This document shows positions 23,310 through 34,500 of a stretch of 64,000 bases of DNA, in pieces. The stretch's first letter is position 1; each line of letters begins with the position of its first letter. The notes below the pieces were generated by a model. The model was given only the letters and a program-made list of their open reading frames with translations, was not told the DNA's origin and searched no databases. The DNA lies in NCBI RefSeq assembly GCF_019578655.1, contig NC_063264.1, positions 5,270,001-5,334,000 on the forward strand, written 5' to 3'. This stretch comes from Ricinus communis (taxonomy: Eukaryota > Streptophyta > Magnoliopsida > Malpighiales > Euphorbiaceae). A program made the translations under genes and the position numbers.

Positions 23310-23717
23310 ATGATTGGCTTCAAAGGACGATATCTTATAATGTTGTTGTCCGTGTTGTTGGTAATAATGATAAGAAGCACGTGCGTTGGGCAACTTATTC
23401 ATAAAACTCATGTTCGTGTAACTAATGGTATGAATGGAGATCTAACTGTGCACTGCAAGTCCAAAGACGATGATATAGGTGTGAAGTTACTTCATCCCAA
23501 GGGTTTTTTCCAATTTAGCTTTTTTCCAAACTTTTGGCTGACTACACTATACTTCTGTAAAATGGAATGGGCAGGACATGTCCATTGGTTCGACATTTAC
23601 GTAGCTCATAGAGATAACGACAGATGCAGAGATAATTGTTTCTGGGTTGTAAAACCTGATGGTCCCTGTGTCCTTTATCCTAAGGGTCAGTTTACATGTT
23701 ATCCTTGGAATTCTTAA
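23310..23717 (+). CDS. S-protein homologue (SPH), secreted
   Basis: Intronless, 135 residues. The N-terminal hydrophobic segment ends near CVG (about residue 27) and serves as signal peptide. The mature part shows THVRVTNGMNGD, HCKSKDDD, GFFQFSFFPNFW, TLYFCKMEW, WFDIYVA, RDNDRC with a second Cys (RDNC), DGPC and the closing CYPWNS. It belongs to a different SPH subgroup from genes X and Y (HVHWFDIY, DGPC, YPWN) and forms a close pair with the gene at 26227. AATAAA signals follow at about 23735. No lesions are seen. Function beyond family membership is unknown. Confidence 0.9.
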   Translation: MIGFKGRYLIMLLSVLLVIMIRSTCVGQLIHKTHVRVTNGMNGDLTVHCKSKDDDIGVKLLHPKGFFQFSFFPNFWLTTLYFCKMEWAGHVHWFDIYVAHRDNDRCRDNCFWVVKPDGPCVLYPKGQFTCYPWNS

Positions 23718-23837
23718 TTTCTTTCTTCTAAGAAATAAAACACTAATAAAGTCGCAGTGCTTACTTGAATCCTTAAGTTGTTTTTAGTACAACTACTCCA
23801 CCCACAAGCCTCATTTCAGTTTCACTTTCACTTTCAT

Positions 23838-23945
23838 GTTAATTTTTGGCAGACTACACAGTTCTATTGCAGCTTTTAGTGGACAGAGCAATTCAAGTGG
23901 TTTGATATATACATATATAGCAGCCAGAGATCATAATAAAAGTAA
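23838..23945 (+). pseudogene. SPH gene relic
   Basis: Just 120 bp after the preceding gene, the frame reads NFWQTTQFYCSF, then TAG, then WTEQFKWFDIY and ARDHN, which match the central SPH motifs. There is no start, no signal peptide, and one frame change near ATATATAG. Confidence 0.8.
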
Positions 23946-24529
23946 TCATGTTTTAGCTCCCTTCCTTTATCAATTTAATTATGTAAACTATTATAATTCT
24001 TTATTTAGGTCATCTTCTTTTTAAGTTTTACGTAAGAGGAGAAGGAGAAGGAGATGATATTCATCCTTGTCTAAATTAAAATATAAGCCTTATAAGGAGT
24101 CCTAGTAGTAATTACATGGAACTAATTGACCAAATATTATTTTTGTGATGAGTATTTCTCATCTCTATATATTATTCAGATTCTGCTGCAATAATTTTCT
24201 TTTATTACAGTGTAATTGTAGGGATTTTGGACTCCAGTCTCTCATTAAGGGAAGAAATTGTAACTATAAGGTCATAACTATAATACTTTATTAACGTATG
24301 GATACATTAGGGTGTAGAATTATCTACCACTAATGAAAGATTGATTTCTTACCATGTTTTTATTATGTTCCATATCAGACTTATTACTCAAAGAATAGTT
24401 TAAACATGTAGTATATTATTAATATATTTTCTAAATTATCAAAATAAAAATAAAAGTAACATTTATTTATCCCGGTTGAAAATCTTTTGAAATTTTAAGA
24501 AAAAATGAAAGAGAGTTTTTGAGATTTTA
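23946..24529. other. AT-rich intergenic DNA
   Basis: No gene seen. The text near 24330 (TTTCTTACCATGTTTTTATT...CAGACTTATTACTCAAAGAA) resembles 21790-21840, another sign of local duplication. Confidence 0.45.
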
Positions 24530-25391
24530 TATTTATATAACTACATAAAATATCATCCAAATCTATTTCTATAAAATTTGATAATTTTTTAGTACGATTT
24601 GTTTTTATAGACTTTACGAAGTTAGAATTAAATACTCATTTATTTCCATAGACTTTTATAAAATTTTCAAAAATTAATATTGAATACTTGGTAACTTCTT
24701 CAGAGTCTTCTAAAGTTATTATTAAATACACTATGACTTTTTAATTCCATTAAAATCTTTAATTCTTTTAATCCAACACAATCTTCTAAGTACAAAATTT
24801 GATGACCATTTGAATCATTATCTGAATTTTGTAGATCTCGTACTTATACCACTACATAAAAAGTAATTCAAAGTATATAAAAAAAATCTATGTTTATAAA
24901 AGCAATGACTTTTTGAATAGTAATTTATTTTTGGAGACTTTATAAAAATTGTAATTAAATATCACTTGATGTTTATAGATTTTTTTAAAGTTTTTAAAAA
25001 TCAGTATTGAATACTTTGTGACTTTTATAGAGCCTTTTAAAGTTATTATTAATACATCTTGACGTTTTAATTCCATCAAAATCCTTAATTTTTTAACCTA
25101 ATATACCTCTATGTACAAAGTTCTTTTTTGATAAGCCAATAATTTTATTAATATAGCCAATTCTTGAGATTTTATATTTATATCACTATATAAAAAGTTG
25201 TCCAAAGTATATAGAAGTTTATTTCTATAAAAATTAATGGCTTTTTGAATACCAATTTACTTTTATAGACTTTATAAAAATTATAATTGAACATCCACTC
25301 GTTTTTCATAATTTTTATAAAGTTTTAGAAGTCAATATTGAATAGCTAATTACTTTTATAAAAAAAATTAAAATTATTATTAAATGTACCT
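24530..25391. repeat. Three diverged tandem copies of a ~300-bp AT-rich repeat
   Basis: Blocks at about 24530-24805, 24843-25130 and 25170-25391 share the same order of short phrases (ACTACATAAAA, TTTCTATAAAA, TTTTTATAGACTTTA, ATATTGAATA, TTAAAGTTATTATTAA, TTTTAATTCCATNAAAATC). There is no coding capacity. Confidence 0.65.
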
Positions 25392-25403
25392 TAAATTTTT
25401 TAC

Positions 25404-26680
25404 GGACTTATATTGATGAAGCAATTGAAGGTTGCATTTTGTCTCTGATGTCCTGATTGTTCTCAGTCGATGTCTGCATTTCCTTGTTTGATGTCCTGAA
25501 CCTGATTGCTACATATTGGTGTCCTCGTATCTTGATTTTCCTGCAGTTGCATCCTAATTAAGTTATATGATTTTATCACATAGTATTTGGATTTCTATAC
25601 AATTGCGGAATCTGTTTTGTTTTTTCTTAAAGAGATAGACAACATCTCTTTGCACTCTATCTTCTACCTATCAAACATCTACAATGACAACAATTTAACT
25701 TGGTTTTTAGCAAACATATTGTAAATAGAAAGAAGAAAAACTAAATTATTATTATTATTAAGTCGTATTAAAGAAAAAATATGATTTATGTTACATCATT
25801 TTTTTTAATCTTTGTTAGAAGTATAACGATTCATTAATATATTGTAAATTTAATTGTATTGAAGTGGGTGAATATTATTATGTAATGCATAACTCGTTGA
25901 GTCTTTGAAAGTAAGTCATTAATAGTAGATAATCTCGACGTATCCATTGCTATTAAACCAGAATCACCGTCTGAAATGCAAATAGACAAAAGAGTGTAAT
26001 TTACGTACATAGAACACTTGGTCTCCATGATTACCATACAATTGAACACTTGGCCTCCATGTTGTAAATAAAATAATAAATAAATAGCTGGGAATTCACA
26101 GAAACTTTCTTTATGCAAGCTGTAAATAATTCAAACACCATGAGATTAGAGCAAACAGAATAACCCCATTTCGGAGAAAAGAAAAAAGAAACAGCAATAG
26201 AAACACAAAATCACTGTTCACTAAACATGATTGGCATCAGTAGGCAATATCTTATAGTGTTGTCTGTGGTGTTGGTAATGATAACAAGCACGTGCGTTGG
26301 GCAATTTATTGAAAAAACTCATGTTCGTGTGACTAATGATATGAATGGAGATCTAACTGTGCACTGCAAGTCCAAAAATGATGATATAGGTGTGAAGTTA
26401 CTTCATCCCAAGGGTTTCTTCCAATTTCAGTTTATTCGAAACTTTTGGCGGACTACACTATACTTCTGTAAAATGGAATGGGCAGGACATGTCCACTGGT
26501 TCGATATTTACGTAGCTGATAGAGACACTGACACATGCAGACATTATTGTTTCTGGATTGTAAAACCTGATGGTCCTTGTCTCCATTATCCCATGGGTCA
26601 GCTCACATGTTATCCATGGAACTCTTAATTTCTTTGTTTTGTGAAATAAAACAGTAATAAAGTTGCAGTTCTACGTCTCT
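25404..26680 (+). repeat. Segmental duplication with SPH gene, copy 2
   Basis: Parallel to 21976-23760. Relative to copy 1, about 235 bp of the LINE fragment (22597-22832) are missing at about 25660, and roughly 50 bp around 26040 repeat an ACTTGG(C/T)CTCCATG phrase. Confidence 0.8.
26227..26628 (+). CDS. S-protein homologue (SPH), secreted
   Basis: Intronless, 133 residues. The signal peptide ends near CVG (about residue 25). Motifs THVRVTND, HCKSKNDD, GFFQFQFIRNFW, TLYFCKMEW, WFDIYVADRD, DGPC and terminal CYPWNS make it the close partner of the gene at 23310. The coding frame is intact. Its core promoter differs: the TATA position reads TGTAAATA (26121-26128), so expression may be weaker or shifted. 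AATAAA signals follow at about 26644. The role of the protein is not known. Confidence 0.88.
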   Translation: MIGISRQYLIVLSVVLVMITSTCVGQFIEKTHVRVTNDMNGDLTVHCKSKNDDIGVKLLHPKGFFQFQFIRNFWRTTLYFCKMEWAGHVHWFDIYVADRDTDTCRHYCFWIVKPDGPCLHYPMGQLTCYPWNS

Positions 26681-27278
26681 AGTAAAAAGAAAATAGTAAT
26701 AATCGTGTCAACAGCGTATAGAAAAAGAGACAGAGGTGATGAATAAACAAAAAAGAGAATTGAAAAAGAAAAAAGCGATCAAGAAAAGAGAAAACAAATT
26801 GAACTACAATTTCGTCTTTCTTTTTTTGCTTTTATTTTATATATTTCTCATCTCTTTCTATTCTAGCTACCGCATACTAATGTATTTTCTGTATTTTTTT
26901 TCTAATGAATTATAATTATCTTTAAAGATGATTTTCTTTTTGGATTTTTTATAAGTAGTGAAGTTTTGTCTTTGATTGGTTTCATATGTTCTTTTAAGCT
27001 AATGATTGATGTTGTTCTTGGTGTTAAATTGTTAAACTTTAATTGTTTATATGAATTTTGAAGATTTTAGAGTCGTAGAATTGTTAATTTTTTTTAAGAG
27101 TACAGTTCTTATGTTTGATCTAATAATAAGCTAGATAAATCCTAATGAAAATAAATAGTTGCAATTGATATTTGAACACACATCTAAGGTGTAAATTTCT
27201 TGAACAATATATATATATTTTTTACTTTTAGTGATAGTTTTAATATATATGGTGCTAATGGACTGATATTACATATAC

Positions 27279-27309
<31 letters not shown>

Positions 27310-28487
27310 GGAAGATACCAGAATATATTTATAAATACTATTTTCTATACAATTTTAAAAAGAGAAAAGTGAATAAGGAAGAAAAAACTGAATTTATAAG
27401 ATGATCAAAGGAACAACTAACAAAGAAAAAAAATGATATGTAGTATTAATTCAAAATTAGTGACTAGTCATTCGATTTAATTTGATTTTTTTCCTTATAA
27501 TGATACTATCCATGTATGGACAAGCAATAAAATAATTATTTGAGTTGACTAATAAATTGAATTAATGAGATTATATTTTTCACTAATGATGCTTGATAAT
27601 ATACATATTTTAAGAAATTAACTAAACTTTTTATATAGTAATCAAAGTTACAAATACATAGATACTAAAAATACAAGCAGAAACTAAAAAAAGTTTCAGA
27701 TATTATTTATATACCATATGTATATCAAATATATATAAAATATATATCAAAATCTGTCAAATGTACTTTTTACTTATGCTTTTTTTAAAAATATAAACAT
27801 AGTAAGTATATTCTATATAAGGAATATATATCAAAATAAATAAAGTGTGAGTATCGAATGAACACTAGTATTATACACTTTGCTGTTGGAAAGAAAAAAT
27901 GGAATAAAAACATGTTAAATAAAAACATGTTGAATATATATTATTTGTTGCTACTTTTGATTTTTTTTTAAAGTATAAATATTTGAAGCATATTATAAAT
28001 ATATATAACAAATACTAAAATAAGTGTAATATATATTATTTCTTGGAACTTTATGTTTTTAATTTTTTATATCTGAAATATATATATGTGTATATATATA
28101 TATTAAAACATCTCATATAGTATTTGGTAACAATTTATAAAATTTATAGATTTTATTTGTAAATCTAAAATTTATATGCTTTAAATGGAGTATTCTACAT
28201 AATCAAATTTGTGTAGAATTGATTATAACATTTTTTTTAATTTTATTATTTTCATTTTATTTTTCTCTCCTATTTTTTTCTGAAATGAAATAAACACCAA
28301 ACCAAACCAAACCAACGATAGTATTAATGTACTCATATATTATTGAATGAATTCCATTTGCTGCAGTGGTTGGAAGGCAAAAAAATTTAATTGCATGCTT
28401 CTGAAAGTGCGAAATTTATTCAAATATGAGTAAACTTGTGGGAGGGGATAAGAAGTTGTCTGACTATAGCAGCTATGTTTTTCTTCT
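26681..28487. other. AT-rich intergenic DNA
   Basis: No gene seen. It contains a (TA)n microsatellite at 27283-27309 and many ATATAT tracts. Confidence 0.5.
27283..27309. repeat. (TA)n microsatellite
   Basis: About 13 uninterrupted TA units. Confidence 0.95.
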
Positions 28488-28550
28488 TTCGCTTATACTT
28501 CTGTAACTGAAGTGCTTAAGGGTCTTTTCACATGATATTATGATGCTTAG
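28488..28550 (+). pseudogene. Possible heavily deleted SPH relic
   Basis: CTTATACTTCTGTAACTGAAG matches the SPH segment around CTATACTTCTGTAAAATGGAA in the 23.3 and 26.2 kb genes. It is followed directly by AAGGGTCTTTTCACATGATAT, which resembles AAGGGTCAGTTTACATGTTAT from the end of those genes. The roughly 100 bp between are missing. The relic is short, so chance similarity is not excluded. Confidence 0.4.
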
Positions 28551-30097
28551 ACTTAATCTAAGGGTGTACTCGGGAGCCTAATAGCCTTGGGTAGTTCAGC
28601 ATCTTAATATCATGTTTTTCTCTTATTAAATATTAAATTAATAAAATGAGTTCTATATTATCAAACAAAAAAAAGTGTACAAAATATTTATTAGCTTCAT
28701 AAAAATATAGAATAATAAAATAATTATCATAATAATTTTTTTGAATTTCTAACAATAGTTAGCATTATTATAAAATAAATCTTAATTAAATCAATCAATG
28801 AAAACTGGTATTATATTCATTGCTACTGAAAAATTATTTTTAAAGTTAAACTATATTAATTAGATATATAGAAGTTCTTTTATTAATGTATACCCTATAT
28901 ACTTCTTACTGTATAATTATAAAAAAAAAAAATTATTTATACTGATTTTTCAAATATTCTTTTAAAAAAATTTGACTTGTATTTATAATAAATTATATTT
29001 TTAATAGATTTAGTATGATATAAATTTAATTTGTAACTTAATATTAATGATTTATAATATCGTTAACATGTGTTATTTGTATATAAAAGTATGCTCTTCT
29101 CTGTATTTTACAAAAAATATATATCATTTTTCTGAATTTTATGTTCATCTGTAATTTTTAATTCTAATTTTTAAAATTCAACTCAAAACCTTTAAACTAC
29201 TACTAACATCATGCAATGATATCCATTCATCAGTTATAACTCAAGTTCGACTAAAACAATCAAAAGTTTATAAAAAAAATTAAAATTATCAATACTCGAT
29301 TTATCTTTGAATGAATAAAAAATAAAACCCTTATATTTAATTTTTTTTCACTTAATTATTGATTTTAGTACTAAAATCATTGCAAAATAATAATATATAT
29401 AGCCGAATTGGAGAAAAATGACGAAATTATAGTGGTTGCCTACGTGAAAAGTCAAAAATAGAGAAACATTTTGAGAAGATGCCATCTTGGAAGAGTTGAA
29501 AATGGAATTAACATGGTGTCCAAATGGATTTTTGAAAGAAATATTTTTTAATAGTAAAAGATGATATATTTAACTTTTATTAAGGTCTTATGTAAAAAAT
29601 TCAAAAAAAAGAATGATGGGAATGAAATTTTAGCTTCAATAATTCTTATAAAGATATAACCTATAAAAAAACAACAAAAGTGAAATCCAAATGGATTTCT
29701 TAGATATGGGGTCTCTTTAATGGGAATCACAGCTCATTTTATCATCCATAACTATAGTCTACAATAAGTTCTTAAATGAAATGGCCCTTATGATAGGCTG
29801 AATGTATAGTCAAATTGCAATAAATAAATGGTTCTGTTATGAAGTGATTGGAGATATGGTCAAATGTCAAATAGCATTTTTCAAGAGTCAAGTTAGCTGG
29901 GTTAATATATATGTATCAAAAGTGATTCTTTTCAATCATATCAGCAGTATGGTACACTTTCGATTTAGATACCATCTTGATCTTATATTAATATTAACAG
30001 ACCGTATACTAAATTGCATGATACGAACAAAATAACAGCAGCACTGTGGAGATTTTCATTTAAGATATATCCGAGTTCTTGCATCTTCTTTGTTTCC
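28551..30097. other. AT-rich intergenic DNA
   Basis: No gene seen. Open frames at 29548-29730 (minus) and 29802-30035 (plus) lack family features. Confidence 0.5.
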
Positions 30098-30778
30098 TCA
30101 TGGGCAACCTTTGCCTGGATGTCCAAGTCTAGGATTATTCTCAAGGCTACATCAGTATAACAAAAATTAAGTTACTCCGAATTTGCTTCATTATTTATCA
30201 ACCAAAAGTAAGCCAATCAAAGAACGTGTTAACAAAAAGCAATAAGTAATTACTGGATAACAGAAATGTGTCCAATTCCTGGAGGTATTGTTCCGCAGAG
30301 ATCGTTGTTTGAGAGATCCCTAGCAAAAAAAAAGAAAAAATGCACTATTAATAAGTTTACAATTGTTTTAACTTATTTTCAGAAATTATGAAAAATAAAA
30401 CTGTTCTCTCAAAACAAAAGGAAAAGAAAATTGTAAATGGAAGTAAAAGAGATAATGTACATACAGAATTCTAAGACTTGAGATATCAACAATTTCCTTG
30501 GGAATGTTTCCAGTCAATCGGTTGTTGTTCAGTCGGCTGTGCATATAGAAACAGTAATTAGAAGCTATATGTATGTGGCAGAATATTGATCTACCAAAGC
30601 AAACTACAATAATATAACAGCACAAGAGGGATTGCTATTGAGCTAGTAGTTTAGTAGTTAAACACTCCATGAAAATTAAGTATATATAGTTGCCATAACT
30701 CACAAAAAGAGAAGGGATTTCAGTTTTCCTAAGGAAGGAGGAATAGTACCTGAAATGCTGTTCTCGTACAGATCCAGG

Positions 30779-30918
30779 TGTTAAACACTGTAATTAAATG
30801 TTTATTGTAAGGGTAGTATAGTTATTTCCATGTTATAGTATAAATAGTCATCTTTCCTTTATTTTTAGGTTAAGCTTACTTTGGTGATGTACATAATGTT
30901 ATTCCTTCATTTGTAACA
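30779..30918 (+). repeat. 5' LTR of copia-2
   Basis: 140 bp, TG...CA ends, identical to the 3' LTR except at three positions. The text ATAGTATAAATAGTC offers a TATA-like element. Confidence 0.95.
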
Positions 30919-30930
30919 TGGTATCAGAGC
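30919..30930 (+). other. Primer binding site of copia-2
   Basis: TGGTATCAGAGC abuts the 5' LTR with no spacer. Confidence 0.95.
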
Positions 30931-30983
30931 TTCCTCTTTCCTGCGTGCATCTTCTTGCTTTGCTGCGAGCAGTATGCTGGTTC

Positions 30984-31203
30984 TTGCTGCTGTGCGTCGG
31001 CATTTCCACTTTGCGCGCCACCTGCTTGACAAAACTCCCCTGTTAAATCTGTTGTGCAGACTGTTGTGCGTCTGCTCGTTCTTCCTCTTCTTTGCTGCAT
31101 GCATCTACTTCCTGCTGTGTGCGTTGCTGCTGTGCGTCGGCATTTCCACTTTGCGCGCCACCTGCTCAACAAAACTCCCCTGTTAAATCTGTTGTGCAGA
31201 CTG
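30984..31203 (+). repeat. Direct repeat in the copia-2 leader
   Basis: A phrase of about 79 bp (start TTGCTGCTGTGCGTCGGCAT, end TGTTGTGCAGACTG) occurs at 30984-31062 and again at 31124-31202, offset by exactly 140 bp and nearly identical. It lies between the primer site and gag, in the region where packaging or translation signals would sit. It is also markedly richer in G and C than the surroundings. Confidence 0.85.
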
Positions 31204-31554
31204 CTGTTTGTGGCGTGTTGGTTTCGGACGAAATTCTTGTAAAGACGAGAATATTGTTAAAGATAGTTGCAGCAAACAATGATGTTGGTCAGTGGTACTC
31301 TTTGCATGCCACCTGCTCGATAAAATTATTTACTTTTCGACGTTGACAGACACAACATTATAAGGTTGGATTTGTTGATAGGGGCTGTGGCTTAAATTTA
31401 TTTGCTTGGTGGGAAATTATATATTGTGGTTTCATATTGATAAATGGTTTGTAAGATTGTTATCGGTTTGTAAAAGTAGATTTGTTGCCCCTTCTTTGGA
31501 GTAATTGATTGTTGTTGATTTTTATTGAATTTTCCTTTCTTTTTTTTGTTCCGT

Positions 31555-34500
31555 ATGGCTAAAGCTAGAGATGATTCACTTCAAGCAGTTAGTGTTCAGT
31601 TGGATGGTAAGAATTATGCGTATTGGAGCTACGTGATGAAAAATTTCTTGAAAGGGAAACAAAAGTGGGGATATATTTTGGGTGCTTATATTAAGCCTCA
31701 AGATGATGTGGCATTATTGGATAAATGGGAAGTTGATAATTCAAAAATTATTACTTGGATCAATAATTCTGTTAAGCATTCGATAGGCACCCAATTAGCA
31801 AAATATGAGATGGCTAAGGAGGTTTGGGATCACCTAGCTAGACTGTATACACAGTCTAATTTTGCAAAGTAATACCAATTGGAGTCTGACATTCGTGCTC
31901 TTCAACAGAAAAGTATGAGTATTCAGGAATTCTACGATGCTATGACAGATTTGTGGGATCAGTTGGCTCTCACAGAACCTGCTGAATTACGAGCCTTTGG
32001 GCCTTATATTGTACGAAGAGAGGAGCAAAGATTAGTACAGTTTTTAATGGCCCTTCGTGATGAGTTTGAGGGACTTCGTGGGTCTATTCTGTATCGTCAT
32101 CCACTGCCTTCTGTTGATTCTGTTGTTAGTGAACTTTTGGCTGAAGAAATTCGTTTGAAGTCCTCGGTTGTAAAAGAGGTTTCTTCAGCTTCTACTCCAT
32201 CTGTTTTTACCATGCTTCCTCGATCAAACTCTAAATCTCAGTTCAGGCCATATGGATCTGTTGCTCGTGATGAATGCGGGTTCTGCAAGCAAAAAGGTCA
32301 TTAGAAATCTCAGTGTCCGAAATTGAGCAGAGGAAAACAGCAACAGTTTCATCAACAGCAGCAACAACAGTCTCATCAGTGGTCGTATCGATCACCGCCT
32401 CTCCATAATGGACCTCCTCTTCTACCTCGTCCTCACAATGCCTTGTCAACCTCCTCCTTAGACCCATCATTGATTGAGCAGTTTCAGCAGTTCCTTGCTT
32501 CTCAGCCTCATGCCATGTCTGCTTCCTCTCAAGTAGGTCTGTCATTTAGTCCTTCAGGTATATCCCCTTCCTCATAGATTTTAGATTCTGGTGCTTCAAA
32601 CCATATGTCACCTAATTTATCATCATTTACTTCTCTAACCCCTAAAGTTTCAGTTCCTATTATGAATGCTAGTGGTACACCTATGCCATTGCAAGGTGTT
32701 GGTTCGGTTATTACGCCTTCTCTATCTTTATCTAATGTCTATCACATTCCTAGTCTTGCTTTGAATCTTGCTTCTGTTGGTCAGATTTGTGATACTGGAT
32801 GCTCAGTCTCATTTTCTTCTTCTGCTTGTTTTGTTCAGGATCCACAGTCTCAGAAAGTGATTGGGATCGGCCATAGAGAAGGAGAACTTTATGTATTGGA
32901 TCAACTCAAAACCCCTCACACTACGGCTGTTGTTCCTGGTGTGAATTTGTCATCCTTTCATTTGAATCCCTCTTCATCTGTGTTTTATTTGTAGCACTCT
33001 CGCCTTGGTCATGTCTCTGTGTCTCGTTTAAAATTTTTAGTTTCTACAGGAGCTTTAGGAAATTTGAAAACTCATGATATTTCTGATTGTAGTGGTTGCA
33101 AACTAGCCAAGTTTAATGCATTGCCTTTTCTTAAAAGCACTACTATATCTGTTGCTTCTTTTGATCTTATTCATTCTGATGTATGGAGACCCTCTCCTGT
33201 TTCTACAAAAGGGAGTTCTCGCTATTATGTATCTTTTATTAATGATTGCACTCGTTATTGTTGGGTTTATCTTATGAAACATCGTTCAGACTTTTTTGGC
33301 ATTTATAATGAGTTCCGATCTCTTGTGAAAACCCAACATTCAGCTATTATCAAATGTTTTAGATGTGATTTGGGAGGAGAGTATACTTCTCATGCTTTTA
33401 AGGACCTACTTGCTTTAGATGGTACAATTTACCAAACTTCTTGCACTGATACTCCTGAACAAAATGGAGTTGCTGAGAGAAAACATAGGCACATTCTAGA
33501 GACTGCACGATCACTCTTGTTGTCTGCTAGTGTTCCTAGTGAATTTTGGGGGGAAGGAGTTCTTACTTCTGTTCATTTAATTAACAGAATTCCTATTTCT
33601 CATAATTCTGGCTTGTCTCCCTATGAAAGATTGTATGGTCGTCCGCCATATTATACTTCTCTTCGTGTTTTTGGTTCTACATGTTTGGTTCTTCTTCCTC
33701 ATGTTGAACGCAGTAAGCTATCATCTCGATCTACTATATGTGTCTTTCTTGGTTATGGTGCAGGTCAAAAAGGGTATCGTTGTTTTGATCCAGTCAGTCA
33801 TAAATTATATGTTTCTCGTCATGTTGTTTTTCTTGAACATATTCCTTATTTTGCAATTCCTGACCGTCATCACCATATATCTATGTCTGATCTTATCCAT
33901 ATTGACCCTTTTGCTACTGATGTTGATGAGCTATCCTCTGCTGACATTCCTGACATCTCTATTGGCTCCTCTACTACACACTCCCCCCAATCATCTCCTG
34001 AGACTGCGGATACTATCATACCTCGCTATCATGTACGCAATCGTAAGTCCATTAAACAACCTGATTTTGATTATTCTTATTATTCGAGTTTATTTGTTTC
34101 CTTTCTCACTTCTATTCATCGTTTTTATGAACCTTCATCTTTTAAAGAAGCCATTCTTGATCCTCTTTGGCAGCGTGCCATGGCTGAGGAGTTAACTGCT
34201 CTTCACCAAACCCATACTTAGGATTTAGTATTCCTTCCTGCAAGTAAACGTGCTATTGGTTCTCGTTGGGTCTACAAGATTAAGACTAAGTCCGATAGTT
34301 CTATTGAAAGGTATAAAGTTCGTTTAGTGGCTAAGGGTTATTCTCAGGAATATGGTATGGATTATGAAGAGACTTTTGCTCCCGTTGCTAAAATGACTAC
34401 AGTTCGAACTCTTATTGCTGTTGCTTTAGTTCGCCGTTGGGATATAACCCAAATGGATGTCAAAAATGTCTTTTGAATGGCGATCTTCACGAAGAAGTTT

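Larger units (their letters stand above)
21976..23760 (+). repeat. Segmental duplication with SPH gene, copy 1
   Basis: Starting at TATATTGATCAAGCAATTGA the text runs parallel to 25404-26680, through promoter, SPH gene and the 3' AATAAA region. Copy 1 keeps a LINE fragment of which most is missing from copy 2. Confidence 0.8.

Noticed and set aside
33623..34195. 190-codon hydrophobic frame within copia-2
   Set aside because: It is an out-of-frame shadow of integrase and the spacer; the hydrophobicity comes from T-rich codons.
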